Shown here in pieces: positions 1 through 5,417 of a stretch of DNA of 7,119 nt. Numbering within the stretch: position 1 is the stretch's first letter; every line of letters begins with the position of its first letter. The notes under the pieces are model-generated. The model worked only from the letters and a program-made list of their open reading frames with translations. It did no database searches and was not told the DNA's origin. The position numbers and the translations under genes are program-made. Origin of the DNA: Bacteroidales bacterium (GTDB taxonomy: Bacteria; Bacteroidota; Bacteroidia; Bacteroidales; F082); assembly GCA_024762735.1 (NCBI GenBank), contig JANTGU010000114.1:1-7119 (forward strand). Reading direction: 5' to 3'.

Positions 1-5
1 TAGAA

Positions 6-218
6 CTATACAGGGCAGGAGGGTAGTAGATGATTTTGTCTAATCCTCTCTCCCCCGGGGTTTAGCCCGGGAAGATACGAAGGAGCTATATTATACGACC
101 ACTTAGAGCAATCACAACCATGTGGATTATGTTTTTTTTGGTGGTGCAGGTTACGATTTGAACTGCATCCTGTAAGGAGAAACAAGGTTGTAACAAAAAT
201 AAAAATGGTTCGTCTCAT
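6..218 (-). CDS. Small putative lipoprotein, His/Cys-rich, unknown function
   Basis: The 70-residue product starts with a lipoprotein signal: Arg2-Arg3, a hydrophobic stretch at residues 4-15, then the lipobox LLTGC with Cys18 as the predicted lipidated residue. The mature part is about 53 residues long and has a His-rich segment (H25, H26, H30, H33) running into the compact motif HGCDCSKW (33-40), then a Pro/Gly-rich part and a C-terminal Cys68. No acidic residue follows Cys18, so there is no sign of the acidic surface-export signal known from Bacteroidota lipoproteins; a periplasm-facing location is inferred. I chose the ATG at 218 because it opens directly on the signal peptide. The longer frame back to 317 begins with TTG and adds a charged N-terminus that would bury the signal. 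The gene is divergent from mlaE, 101 bp away. I do not recognise the family; His/Cys metal binding is only a possibility. Confidence 0.6.
   Translation of the reverse strand: MRRTIFIFVTTLFLLTGCSSNRNLHHQKKHNPHGCDCSKWSYNIAPSYLPGLNPGGERIRQNHLLPSCPV
54..71. repeat. Pair of CCCGGG palindromes inside the lipoprotein gene
   Basis: Two CCCGGG hexamers at 54-59 and 66-71 are separated by six bases and can pair as a 6-bp all-GC stem. They fall in the codons for the Pro/Gly-rich segment around residues 49-56 of the small lipoprotein, so codon content alone may explain them. No T-tract follows on either strand. Confidence 0.35.
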
Positions 219-274
219 GGTTAATAAAACTGTTTGTTTAACGTTTATAAAGAAACAGCTTTTTTTATTATGTT

Positions 275-282
275 TATCTTTG
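275..282 (+). promoter_or_regulatory. Putative Bacteroidota -7 element upstream of mlaE
   Basis: TATCTTTG matches TAnnTTTG, the -7 consensus known for Bacteroidota housekeeping promoters. It ends 37 bases before the mlaE ATG, which would give a leader of about 30 bases. No TTG is visible at the expected -33 position about 20 bases upstream (that region reads agaaac), so this is half a promoter by sequence. It lies in the 101-bp gap shared with the divergent lipoprotein gene, for which I could find no comparable minus-strand element. Confidence 0.45.
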
Positions 283-319
283 TGGTACGAAATTCTTTTT
301 TCTACTTTAGCACACAATT

Positions 320-1060
320 ATGTCATTAATAAAAGAATCGGGAGAGTTTGTACTGTTGATGCTTGAAACCCTCAAGCGGCCTGATAAGTGGAAGATGTTC
401 CGGCATCAGCTTTTTATCGACATGCGGCACCTGGGCTCCGATTCCATCGGGCTGGTAGCCTTTATCTCTGTTTTTACCGGGGCTATTATCGCGTTACAGG
501 TTTCCTACAACCTCGACAACCCCCTTATTCCGGCTTCCATGGTGGGTTACATGACCCGCGAAATGATGGTGCTGGAGTTTGCCCCAACCATTATCAGTTT
601 GATTTTAGCCGGTAAAGTAGGGTCGCTCATTGCTTCCGAAATAGGAACCATGCGGGTAACCGAACAGATAGATGCCCTTCGGGTAATGGGAATTAATCCT
701 CCTAATTACCTGATACTTCCCAAAATGATTGCCGCCATGGTCTATTTTCCGGTGCTCATCGTCTTTTCAATATTGCTGGGGTTAATCGGCGGTTGGACGG
801 CAGGTGTTTTTTCGGGATTAGTGCCCAGCGATGATTTTATCGTCGGGTTGCGTTCGTGGTTTTTACCCTTTTCGCTTACCTACGCCCTCATTAAGACAGT
901 GGTATTTGCCTTTATCATTACATCCATATCAGGCTATATGGGTTATACGGTTAAAGGTGGCTCGGTTGAGGTAGGACAAAACAGTACCAAAGCCGTTGTT
1001 TACAGCAGCATATTAATCATCGTGTGGGATTTAATTTTAACGCAATTGTTACTGGTATGA
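320..1060 (+). CDS. mlaE: MlaE-type ABC transporter permease (phospholipid transport)
   Basis: The 246-residue integral membrane protein is full length for the MlaE/YrbE permease family. The family signature is clear at residues 107-120 (EIGTMRVTEQIDAL), in the conserved cytoplasmic segment that contacts the ATPase. Hydrophobic segments lie at about 43-61, 84-104, 136-165, 182-205 and 226-245. In the known system, MlaE dimers sit in the inner membrane and with MlaF and an MCE-domain protein (MlaD) move phospholipids between inner and outer membranes. The ATG at 320 lies 37 bases after a -7-like element, with no Shine-Dalgarno, as is usual in Bacteroidota. The stop overlaps the next start in ATGA at 1057-1060, which implies translational coupling with mlaF. 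No MCE-domain gene is present in this window, so the substrate-binding partner must be encoded elsewhere. Confidence 0.9.
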   Translation: MSLIKESGEFVLLMLETLKRPDKWKMFRHQLFIDMRHLGSDSIGLVAFISVFTGAIIALQVSYNLDNPLIPASMVGYMTREMMVLEFAPTIISLILAGKVGSLIASEIGTMRVTEQIDALRVMGINPPNYLILPKMIAAMVYFPVLIVFSILLGLIGGWTAGVFSGLVPSDDFIVGLRSWFLPFSLTYALIKTVVFAFIITSISGYMGYTVKGGSVEVGQNSTKAVVYSSILIIVWDLILTQLLLV

Positions 1061-1806
1061 TAGAAGTGAACCACATAGAGAAATCGTTCGATGGCGTTAA
1101 GGTGCTTAAAAATATCTCCACGGTTTTTGAACAGGGCAAAACAAACCTGATTATCGGGCAGAGCGGCTCGGGTAAAACGGTTTTAATGAAAAGCTGTATT
1201 GGCTTGCACGATGTTGACAAGGGCGAAATTAAATTTGACGGCCGGATTTTTTCAAACCTTGATGAAAAAAAACGCAAGCACATCCGTAAGGAGATGGGGG
1301 TGCTCTTTCAGGGCGGAGCGCTGTTCGATTCGTACAGCGTGGAGGAAAATGTTATGTTCCCGCTCAATATGTTTACCACCATGACTGCTGCCGAAAAACA
1401 AAAGCGGGTTGACTACGTGCTCGACCATGTTAACCTGCCCGGCTCCAACAAAAAATTTCCAGGCGAACTTTCCGGTGGCATGATCAAACGGGTAGCCATT
1501 GCACGAGCCATCGTGCTTATCCCCAAGTATCTTTTTGCCGACGAACCCAATTCGGGACTTGACCCCAAAACCTCTGAAGTAATTGATAAGTTGCTGTCGG
1601 ATCTTACCAGCGAGTTTAACATGACTACGGTTATCAACACCCACGACATGAACTCCGTGTTGCAAATTGGCCAGCGTATCAACTACATTCATAAAGGCGA
1701 ACTTTGGTGGACAGGTACCAATGAAGAAATTATGAAAACCGATAATGCCGAGCTAAATAATTTTGTTTTTTCAACCGAATTAACACGAAGACTAAAATCG
1801 GTATAA
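1057..1806 (+). CDS. mlaF: MlaF-type ABC transporter ATPase
   Basis: The 249-residue cytoplasmic ATPase would power the MlaE permease. All nucleotide-binding motifs are intact: Walker A GQSGSGKT (34-41), Q-loop Gln85 in LFQGGALFDS, ABC signature LSGGM (138-142), Walker B YLFADEP with catalytic Glu163, D-loop SGLDP (166-170) and switch His196 in NTHDMNS. The signature followed by IKRVAIARA, and the FQGGALFDS stretch, are typical of the Mla/Mkl lipid-transport subfamily rather than of solute importers. A GTG start at 1024 would add 11 residues encoded inside mlaE; the ATG at 1057 is preferred because it forms the ATGA overlap and starts at the usual first beta strand (MIEVNHIEKSF). The stop is only 5 bases before the -33 element of the next transcription unit and no terminator is visible, so read-through into the toxin-antitoxin genes is possible. 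Confidence 0.92.
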   Translation: MIEVNHIEKSFDGVKVLKNISTVFEQGKTNLIIGQSGSGKTVLMKSCIGLHDVDKGEIKFDGRIFSNLDEKKRKHIRKEMGVLFQGGALFDSYSVEENVMFPLNMFTTMTAAEKQKRVDYVLDHVNLPGSNKKFPGELSGGMIKRVAIARAIVLIPKYLFADEPNSGLDPKTSEVIDKLLSDLTSEFNMTTVINTHDMNSVLQIGQRINYIHKGELWWTGTNEEIMKTDNAELNNFVFSTELTRRLKSV

Positions 1807-1811
1807 AAAAA

Positions 1812-1842
1812 TTGTCCGTAATCAATATTGTACATATATTTG
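1812..1842 (+). promoter_or_regulatory. Promoter of the yefM-yoeB module (-33 and -7)
   Basis: TTG at 1812-1814 and TATATTTG at 1835-1842 are separated by 20 bases. This matches the Bacteroidota promoter pattern of a TTG-containing -33 box, a spacer of about 20 bases and TAnnTTTG. The -7 element ends 29 bases before the ATG at 1872, so transcription would start around 1848-1850 with a leader of roughly 22-24 bases. The -7 box coincides with the spacer and first two bases of the right arm of the inverted repeat at 1824-1851, so repressor binding there should block RNA polymerase. The start site is not proven. Confidence 0.75.
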
Positions 1843-1851
1843 TACAATATT
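1824..1851. promoter_or_regulatory. YefM-YoeB operator, perfect 11-bp inverted repeat
   Basis: AATATTGTACA (1824-1834) and its exact reverse complement TGTACAATATT (1841-1851) flank the 6-base spacer TATATT. Each arm contains the self-complementary hexamer TGTACA (1829-1834 and 1841-1846), with centres 12 bp apart. Paired TGTACA cores 12 bp centre to centre are the published operator geometry of yefM-yoeB in Escherichia coli, where YefM alone binds weakly and the YefM-YoeB complex represses tightly. The same arms could form an RNA hairpin if transcription reads through from mlaF, but there is no strong T-tract. Confidence 0.82.
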
Positions 1852-1871
1852 TAATACATAAACAGCATACT

Positions 1872-2126
1872 ATGTTAACAGCAACCATTTCGGATTTCAG
1901 AAAAAACATTAAAAAATATCTTAATTCGGTTTCTGAAAATTTTGAAACCCTGATTATCAATCGTGGTAAAGGTTCGGGTGTGGTGATTATTTCACTGGAC
2001 GAATATAACTCGCTTACAACAACACAACATGAGCTATCATCAAAAAAGAATGAAGCGAGACTTGATTCGGCCATTGAAAAACTAAAACAAGGATCTTCTT
2101 TCCCAAAAGACCTGATTGAATCATGA
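1872..2126 (+). CDS. yefM: YefM-family antitoxin (Phd/YefM superfamily)
   Basis: The 84-residue antitoxin has the Phd/YefM architecture. An N-terminal DNA-binding and dimerisation domain runs from about residue 1 to 55, with ISDFRKNIKKYLNSV followed by the strand pattern LIINRGKGSGVVIISLDEYNSL (27-48). An acidic/basic helical tail (about 58-84, including EARLDSAIEKLKQG) would wrap and neutralise the toxin. It matches the family in length. An upstream TTG at 1812 would add 20 residues, but that codon is the -33 promoter element and the extension would lie mostly upstream of the predicted transcript start, so the ATG at 1872 is used. The stop overlaps the toxin start in ATGA (2123-2126), the usual coupling in these modules. 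Autoregulation is expected through the operator just upstream. By hand count G+C is about 34%, lower than in mlaE. Confidence 0.88.
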   Translation: MLTATISDFRKNIKKYLNSVSENFETLIINRGKGSGVVIISLDEYNSLTTTQHELSSKKNEARLDSAIEKLKQGSSFPKDLIES

Positions 2127-2380
2127 AATACATTTTTGTTGATGAATCGTGGGAAGACTACCTGTATTGGCAAAAAACAAATATCAAGTATGTTAAAAGA
2201 ATCAATGCTCTTTTAAAAGATATTTCACGAAACCCGTATACAGGAATAGGTAAACCGGAACCCTTAAAATATAAATACAAAGGGTTTTGGTCGCGACGAA
2301 TTGATGGAGAACACCGGCTAATATGTGCTGTTCGGGATAACGAAATACTCATTGCAAAATGCAGGTTTCATTACGATTAA
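2123..2380 (+). CDS. yoeB: YoeB-family mRNA interferase toxin (Txe/YoeB)
   Basis: The 85-residue protein lines up without gaps against the remembered E. coli YoeB: ESWEDYLYWQ (8-17), GKPEPLK (43-49), GFWSRRI (54-60), EHRL (63-66) and the C-terminal RFHY (81-84). The residues known to be needed for RNA cleavage are all present at the same numbers: Glu46, Arg65, His83 and Tyr84. One extra Asp85 follows. YoeB binds the ribosomal A site and cleaves mRNA there; its partner YefM blocks this. Nothing suggests inactivation: no frameshift, no missing catalytic residue, full length. It is coupled to the antitoxin by a 4-base overlap. By hand count G+C is about 35%, matching the antitoxin, which suggests the pair moved as a unit. 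cvpA begins 35 bases downstream. Confidence 0.93.
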   Translation: MKYIFVDESWEDYLYWQKTNIKYVKRINALLKDISRNPYTGIGKPEPLKYKYKGFWSRRIDGEHRLICAVRDNEILIAKCRFHYD

Positions 2381-2415
2381 TAAGGGGTCTACAAACCCAT
2401 AAACAACCATAAATT

Positions 2416-2943
2416 ATGAATATAAACCTACTGGATTTAATTTTACTTATCCCTTTGTTGCTGTTTGCTTTTAACGGTTACAAAAAAGGAATCATCATCG
2501 AGGTTACCACCCTCGCGGCACTGGTTCTTGGAATTTATGCTGCCCTTTTCTTTTCTGATTACACTGCCAACCTGCTAACAGGCTCTTTTAATATAAGTAC
2601 CGAGTATTTAAACATTATCGCCTTTGTGGCCACCTTTATAGGGGTGCTGGTGGTGGTAATGATACTAGGTAAACTGCTTGAAAAGGTGGTGAATTTGTTG
2701 ATGTTGGGTATTCTTAACAAGTTGGCCGGTGCCCTTTTTGGTATTTTAAAAGGAGTCTTGCTGTTAAGTATTCTTATTTTTTTAATCAACTATTTTGATA
2801 CCAACGCCTCCATCATTAAAAAAGAAGCCCGAACAGAATCGATACTTTACAAAAACATCCAGCCCATCGCCCCCTATATTTATGAAAGGTTTAACCTGGA
2901 AAAACTAAAAGAGAGCCTACCCGACCCGAAAGATGTGATATAG
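2416..2943 (+). CDS. cvpA: CvpA-family inner-membrane protein
   Basis: The 175-residue protein has four hydrophobic segments at about 5-19, 28-47, 66-86 and 103-126, followed by a charged C-terminal tail (130-175). The opening LDLILLIPLLLFAFNGYKKG, with Gly21 and the GYKKG turn, and the later LAGALFGILKG (103-113) are characteristic of the CvpA family, first known for colicin V production in E. coli and linked to envelope homeostasis. The exact biochemical role is not established. The start is the first ATG in the frame. The gap from yoeB is 35 bases and holds no TAnnTTTG element, so cvpA may depend on transcription from the toxin-antitoxin promoter or from mlaEF. An AT-rich hairpin follows its stop by 3 bases. 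Confidence 0.88.
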   Translation: MNINLLDLILLIPLLLFAFNGYKKGIIIEVTTLAALVLGIYAALFFSDYTANLLTGSFNISTEYLNIIAFVATFIGVLVVVMILGKLLEKVVNLLMLGILNKLAGALFGILKGVLLLSILIFLINYFDTNASIIKKEARTESILYKNIQPIAPYIYERFNLEKLKESLPDPKDVI

Positions 2944-2946
2944 GTT

Positions 2947-2968
2947 AATATTTAAGAGGGTAAATATT
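2947..2968. repeat. AT-rich inverted repeat after cvpA
   Basis: AATATTTA (2947-2954) and TAAATATT (2961-2968) form a perfect 8-bp inverted repeat around the loop AGAGGG. It begins 3 bases after the cvpA stop and ends immediately before the first codon of the transposase fragment. It could be a weak terminator for the cvpA transcript, although there is no following T-tract and the stem has no GC pair. It could also be a remnant of the hairpin ends that REP-associated transposases recognise. Confidence 0.5.
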
Positions 2969-3160
2969 GTGTCCAAAAAGTTTAGAAATAAATACCGGAT
3001 AGAATCTAATCGGTTGAAGGGTTGGGACTATACTGGTAATGGGTTTTATTTTATTACCATCGTTTCCAATAATAGAATAAATTGGTGTGATAATAATTTA
3101 ACACATAATTCTTCTGTGCTAAAATCACAATTTGATCATTTTACATTTTATAACCAGTAA
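2969..3160 (+). pseudogene. REP-associated tyrosine transposase (Y1/IS200-like) remnant
   Basis: The 63-codon frame opens with KFRNKYRIESNRLKGWDY and continues into NGFYFITIVSNNRINW (residues 4-39). This is the conserved N-terminus of Bacteroidota RAYT proteins, single-strand transposases of the HUH/Y1 superfamily that usually run to about 180-220 residues. The HUH metal-binding motif and the catalytic Tyr helix are absent: after residue 39 the frame gives unrelated sequence and stops at residue 64. By hand count G+C is only 29% (55 of 192). The first codon is GTG. The fragment is therefore a decayed relic without activity. NNRINWCDNN also resembles the C-terminal NNPxNW pattern of RAYTs, so an internal deletion that joined N- and C-terminal parts is a possibility, but a weak one. 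Confidence 0.7.
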
Positions 3161-3164
3161 TTAC

Positions 3165-3172
3165 TATTTTTG
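3165..3172 (+). promoter_or_regulatory. Putative Bacteroidota -7 element upstream of the S46 peptidase
   Basis: TATTTTTG matches TAnnTTTG and ends 34 bases before the ATG at 3207, giving a predicted leader of about 27 bases. The -33 box is not clear: TTA at 3141-3143 is at the right distance (21 bases) but lacks the G, and TTTG at 3131-3134 is about 10 bases too far. The element begins 5 bases after the stop of the transposase relic, so the relic and the sequence behind it form the upstream region of this gene. Confidence 0.5.
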
Positions 3173-3206
3173 AATAAAATTAAAAAGTCGAAAAAACAAT
3201 TTCCTT

Positions 3207-5372
3207 ATGAAAGCAAAAATTTTAAGCCTCCTGTTTATTTTCTCCCTGTCGGGTAATTTATTATTTGCCGGTGAAGGCATGTGGATTCCCATGCTGTTGA
3301 AACAGCTCAACGAAAAACAGATGAAAGCCATGGGTATGAACATCAGTGCCGATGACATTTACTCGGTAAACCACTCCAGTTTGAAAGATGCCATCCTGCT
3401 GTTTGGCCGCGGTTGTACTTCCGAAATCATTTCTAAAGACGGGCTGCTGCTCACCAACCATCATTGCGGTTACAGTTCCATCCAACAACACAGCTCGGTG
3501 GAACACGATTATCTGACCAACGGCTTTTGGGCCATGAATAAAAAAGAGGAGTTGTCAAATCCCGGCTTAACAGCCACGTTGATGATTCGGATGGAGGAGG
3601 TTACCAACCAGGTTCTTGACGGCGTTACCGACGAAATGACCGAGCTGCAACGCGAAGCCAAAATTGCTGAAAACAGCCGCCAAATCATTAAGGATTTTGA
3701 AGCCAACTCGGAATATCAGGCCAACATTAAATCTTTTTTCAAGGGCAATCAATATTACATGATAGTTACCGAGACATTTAAAGACATCCGCCTGGTGGGA
3801 ACACCGCCGTCCAACATTGGTAAATTTGGGGGCGATACCGACAACTGGATGTGGCCTCGCCATACAGGTGACTTTTCGCTGTTTCGTATCTACGTCAGTC
3901 CCGATGGCAAACCTGCCGAGTATTCGGAAGACAATGTGCCTTATCAACCCAAATTCTATTTTCCCATCTCGTTAAAAGGTGTCGATGAAGGCGATTTCAC
4001 CTTTGTATTTGGTTACCCTGCCCGCACCAACGAGTACCTGCCCTCGTACGCGCTAAAGCTGATTACCGAAATCGAGAATCCGCAAAAAATCAAACTGCGT
4101 CAAACCCGGTTGGATATATTTAACAAGTACTCAGGCACTGACCCAAAAGTCAGAATCCAGTATGCCTCCAAAGATGCCCGTGTAGCCAACTACTGGAAAA
4201 AAATGATTGGCGAAAGCCGTGGTATCAAACGGCTTCATGGCATCGAAAAAAAAGAAGCTTTCGAAGAAAAGTTTCAAAACTGGGCTGATGAATCGCCCGA
4301 GTTGCAACGCGATTACGGCGACCTGCTGCCCAACTTTAAAACAGCCTACCATCAGTTACAACCGTTAAACCTGGCTTACGATTATATTCGCGAAGCGGGA
4401 TTGGCCATCGAGTTGGTAAACTATGCCCGCAACTTTGAAAAACTGGTAAAAATGAGTAGAGATAAAGAAGTTTCCCAGGAAAAACTAAATACTGAAACCC
4501 AAAAGCTGCAACGCTATGTAAACAGCTTTTTCAAGGATTATTACAAGCCCATCGACAAAGAGGTGATGGTGGCCATGCTTCAACTGTACGATGAAAACCA
4601 AACGGCTACTTACAAACCCGGGTTCTTCAATACCATTCATAAAAAGTACCACGATAATTATACCGCCTTTACCCAATATATTTTTGAAAAAAGCTTTTTG
4701 GACGATCAGGATAAAGTCACCGGTTTTTTAAAAAACTATAAGCGCAAAGATTACAAAAAGCTGCTTAAAGACCCCGCTTATCAAATGGCTGATCAGGTTA
4801 TTAACCTTTACAAAAACAATATTTTGCAACAGCGGGCAGCGGTAAACGGTACCATCGATAGTTTGATGCGCATTTACATGAAAGGGCAAATGGATATGCT
4901 TTCGGGCAAGACTTTTTATCCCGATGCCAACTTTACCTTGCGGGTAACTTATGGCGATGTGGATGGTTATTCGCCCCGTGATGCAGTGGAGTATGGCTAC
5001 ACTACCACGCTGGAAGGCATCATGGAAAAAGAGAATCCGGACATTTACGATTACGTGGTGGAGGAAAAACTAAAGGAGTTGTATAACAACAAAGATTACG
5101 GACAATATGCCGGAGCCGACGGAAAACTACATATTTGCTTTGTTGCCGCCAATCACACCACCGGTGGAAACTCGGGAAGCCCGGTGTTAAACGCCGACGG
5201 ACAGCTTATCGGGGTTAACTTCGACCGCTGTTGGGAAGGTACCATGAGCGACCTGATGTACGACCCCGCTGTGTGCCGTAACATTTCGCTCGATATCCGG
5301 TACTTCCTTTTTATTGTCGATAAGTTTGCCGGTGCAGGCTACCTGTTAGATGAAATGAAGCTTGTTAAATAG
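3207..5372 (+). CDS. dpp11: Secreted S46-family dipeptidyl peptidase, DPP11-type (Asp/Glu-specific)
   Basis: The 721-residue protein is full length for peptidase family S46. A Sec signal peptide (residues 1-21, cleavage after LLFA) is followed directly by the GEGMWIP mature start typical of the family. The chymotrypsin-like triad is present as His86 in LTNHHCGY, Asp222 in RHTGDFSLFR and Ser656 in TGGNSGSP. A largely helical domain lies between Asp222 and Ser656. Arg674 in NFDRCWEGTMSD is 18 residues after the catalytic Ser, as Arg673 is after Ser655 in Porphyromonas gingivalis DPP11, where it selects Asp or Glu at P1. DPP7 has Gly there. The enzyme should release dipeptides N-terminal to an acidic residue in the periplasm, feeding peptide uptake. 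There is no C-terminal sorting domain. The gene has its own likely promoter and is followed 45 bases later by the kinase. DPP7 activity is the main alternative and is unlikely. Confidence 0.92.
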   Translation: MKAKILSLLFIFSLSGNLLFAGEGMWIPMLLKQLNEKQMKAMGMNISADDIYSVNHSSLKDAILLFGRGCTSEIISKDGLLLTNHHCGYSSIQQHSSVEHDYLTNGFWAMNKKEELSNPGLTATLMIRMEEVTNQVLDGVTDEMTELQREAKIAENSRQIIKDFEANSEYQANIKSFFKGNQYYMIVTETFKDIRLVGTPPSNIGKFGGDTDNWMWPRHTGDFSLFRIYVSPDGKPAEYSEDNVPYQPKFYFPISLKGVDEGDFTFVFGYPARTNEYLPSYALKLITEIENPQKIKLRQTRLDIFNKYSGTDPKVRIQYASKDARVANYWKKMIGESRGIKRLHGIEKKEAFEEKFQNWADESPELQRDYGDLLPNFKTAYHQLQPLNLAYDYIREAGLAIELVNYARNFEKLVKMSRDKEVSQEKLNTETQKLQRYVNSFFKDYYKPIDKEVMVAMLQLYDENQTATYKPGFFNTIHKKYHDNYTAFTQYIFEKSFLDDQDKVTGFLKNYKRKDYKKLLKDPAYQMADQVINLYKNNILQQRAAVNGTIDSLMRIYMKGQMDMLSGKTFYPDANFTLRVTYGDVDGYSPRDAVEYGYTTTLEGIMEKENPDIYDYVVEEKLKELYNNKDYGQYAGADGKLHICFVAANHTTGGNSGSPVLNADGQLIGVNFDRCWEGTMSDLMYDPAVCRNISLDIRYFLFIVDKFAGAGYLLDEMKLVK

Positions 5373-5396
5373 AAGGACGTTCATAAACCTTCTGTT
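5368..5396. terminator. Weak hairpin at the end of the peptidase gene
   Basis: AGAAGG (5371-5376) pairs with CCTTCT (5388-5393). Adding one G-U and two A-T pairs extends the stem to 9 bp (5368-5376 with 5388-5396) around an 11-base loop. The stem overlaps the stop codon at 5370-5372. No run of T follows, so it is at best a weak or Rho-assisted terminator, and read-through into the kinase is plausible. Confidence 0.3.
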
Positions 5397-5417
5397 CAAA
5401 ATAAAACCATTTTGGTC

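Noticed and set aside
302..309. TACTTTAG as an alternative -7 element for mlaE
   Set aside because: It is a 7 of 8 match and lies only 10 bases before the ATG, leaving almost no leader.
219..317. Longer lipoprotein frame starting with TTG at 317
   Set aside because: It would put 33 charged residues before the signal peptide and begins with a rare start codon.
1252..1692. 146-codon open frame on the minus strand inside mlaF
   Set aside because: It is the antisense shadow of an ATPase with all motifs intact; its translation shows no recognisable domain.
1812..1871. Upstream TTG start giving a 104-residue antitoxin
   Set aside because: The TTG is the -33 promoter element and the extension is encoded by the operator; the family starts at the MLTATISDFR methionine.
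1730..2173. 147-codon open frame on the minus strand across the mlaF end, yefM and the start of yoeB
   Set aside because: It lies opposite three well-supported genes and the operator, and its product has no coherent domain. An antisense RNA cannot be excluded, but no minus-strand promoter was seen.
2385..2398. GGGT/ACCC hairpin between yoeB and cvpA as a terminator
   Set aside because: The stem is only 4 bp and no T-tract follows; chance is the simplest explanation.
3567..3947. 126-codon open frame on the minus strand inside the S46 peptidase gene
   Set aside because: It is the reverse of a conserved catalytic region including Asp222; a shadow frame.
5373..5417. A separate promoter for the kinase in the 45-base gap after the peptidase
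   Set aside because: CCATTTTG at 5408-5415 has TTTG but lacks the TA of TAnnTTTG and ends 2 bases before the start codon, so it cannot serve as a -7 box for this gene.
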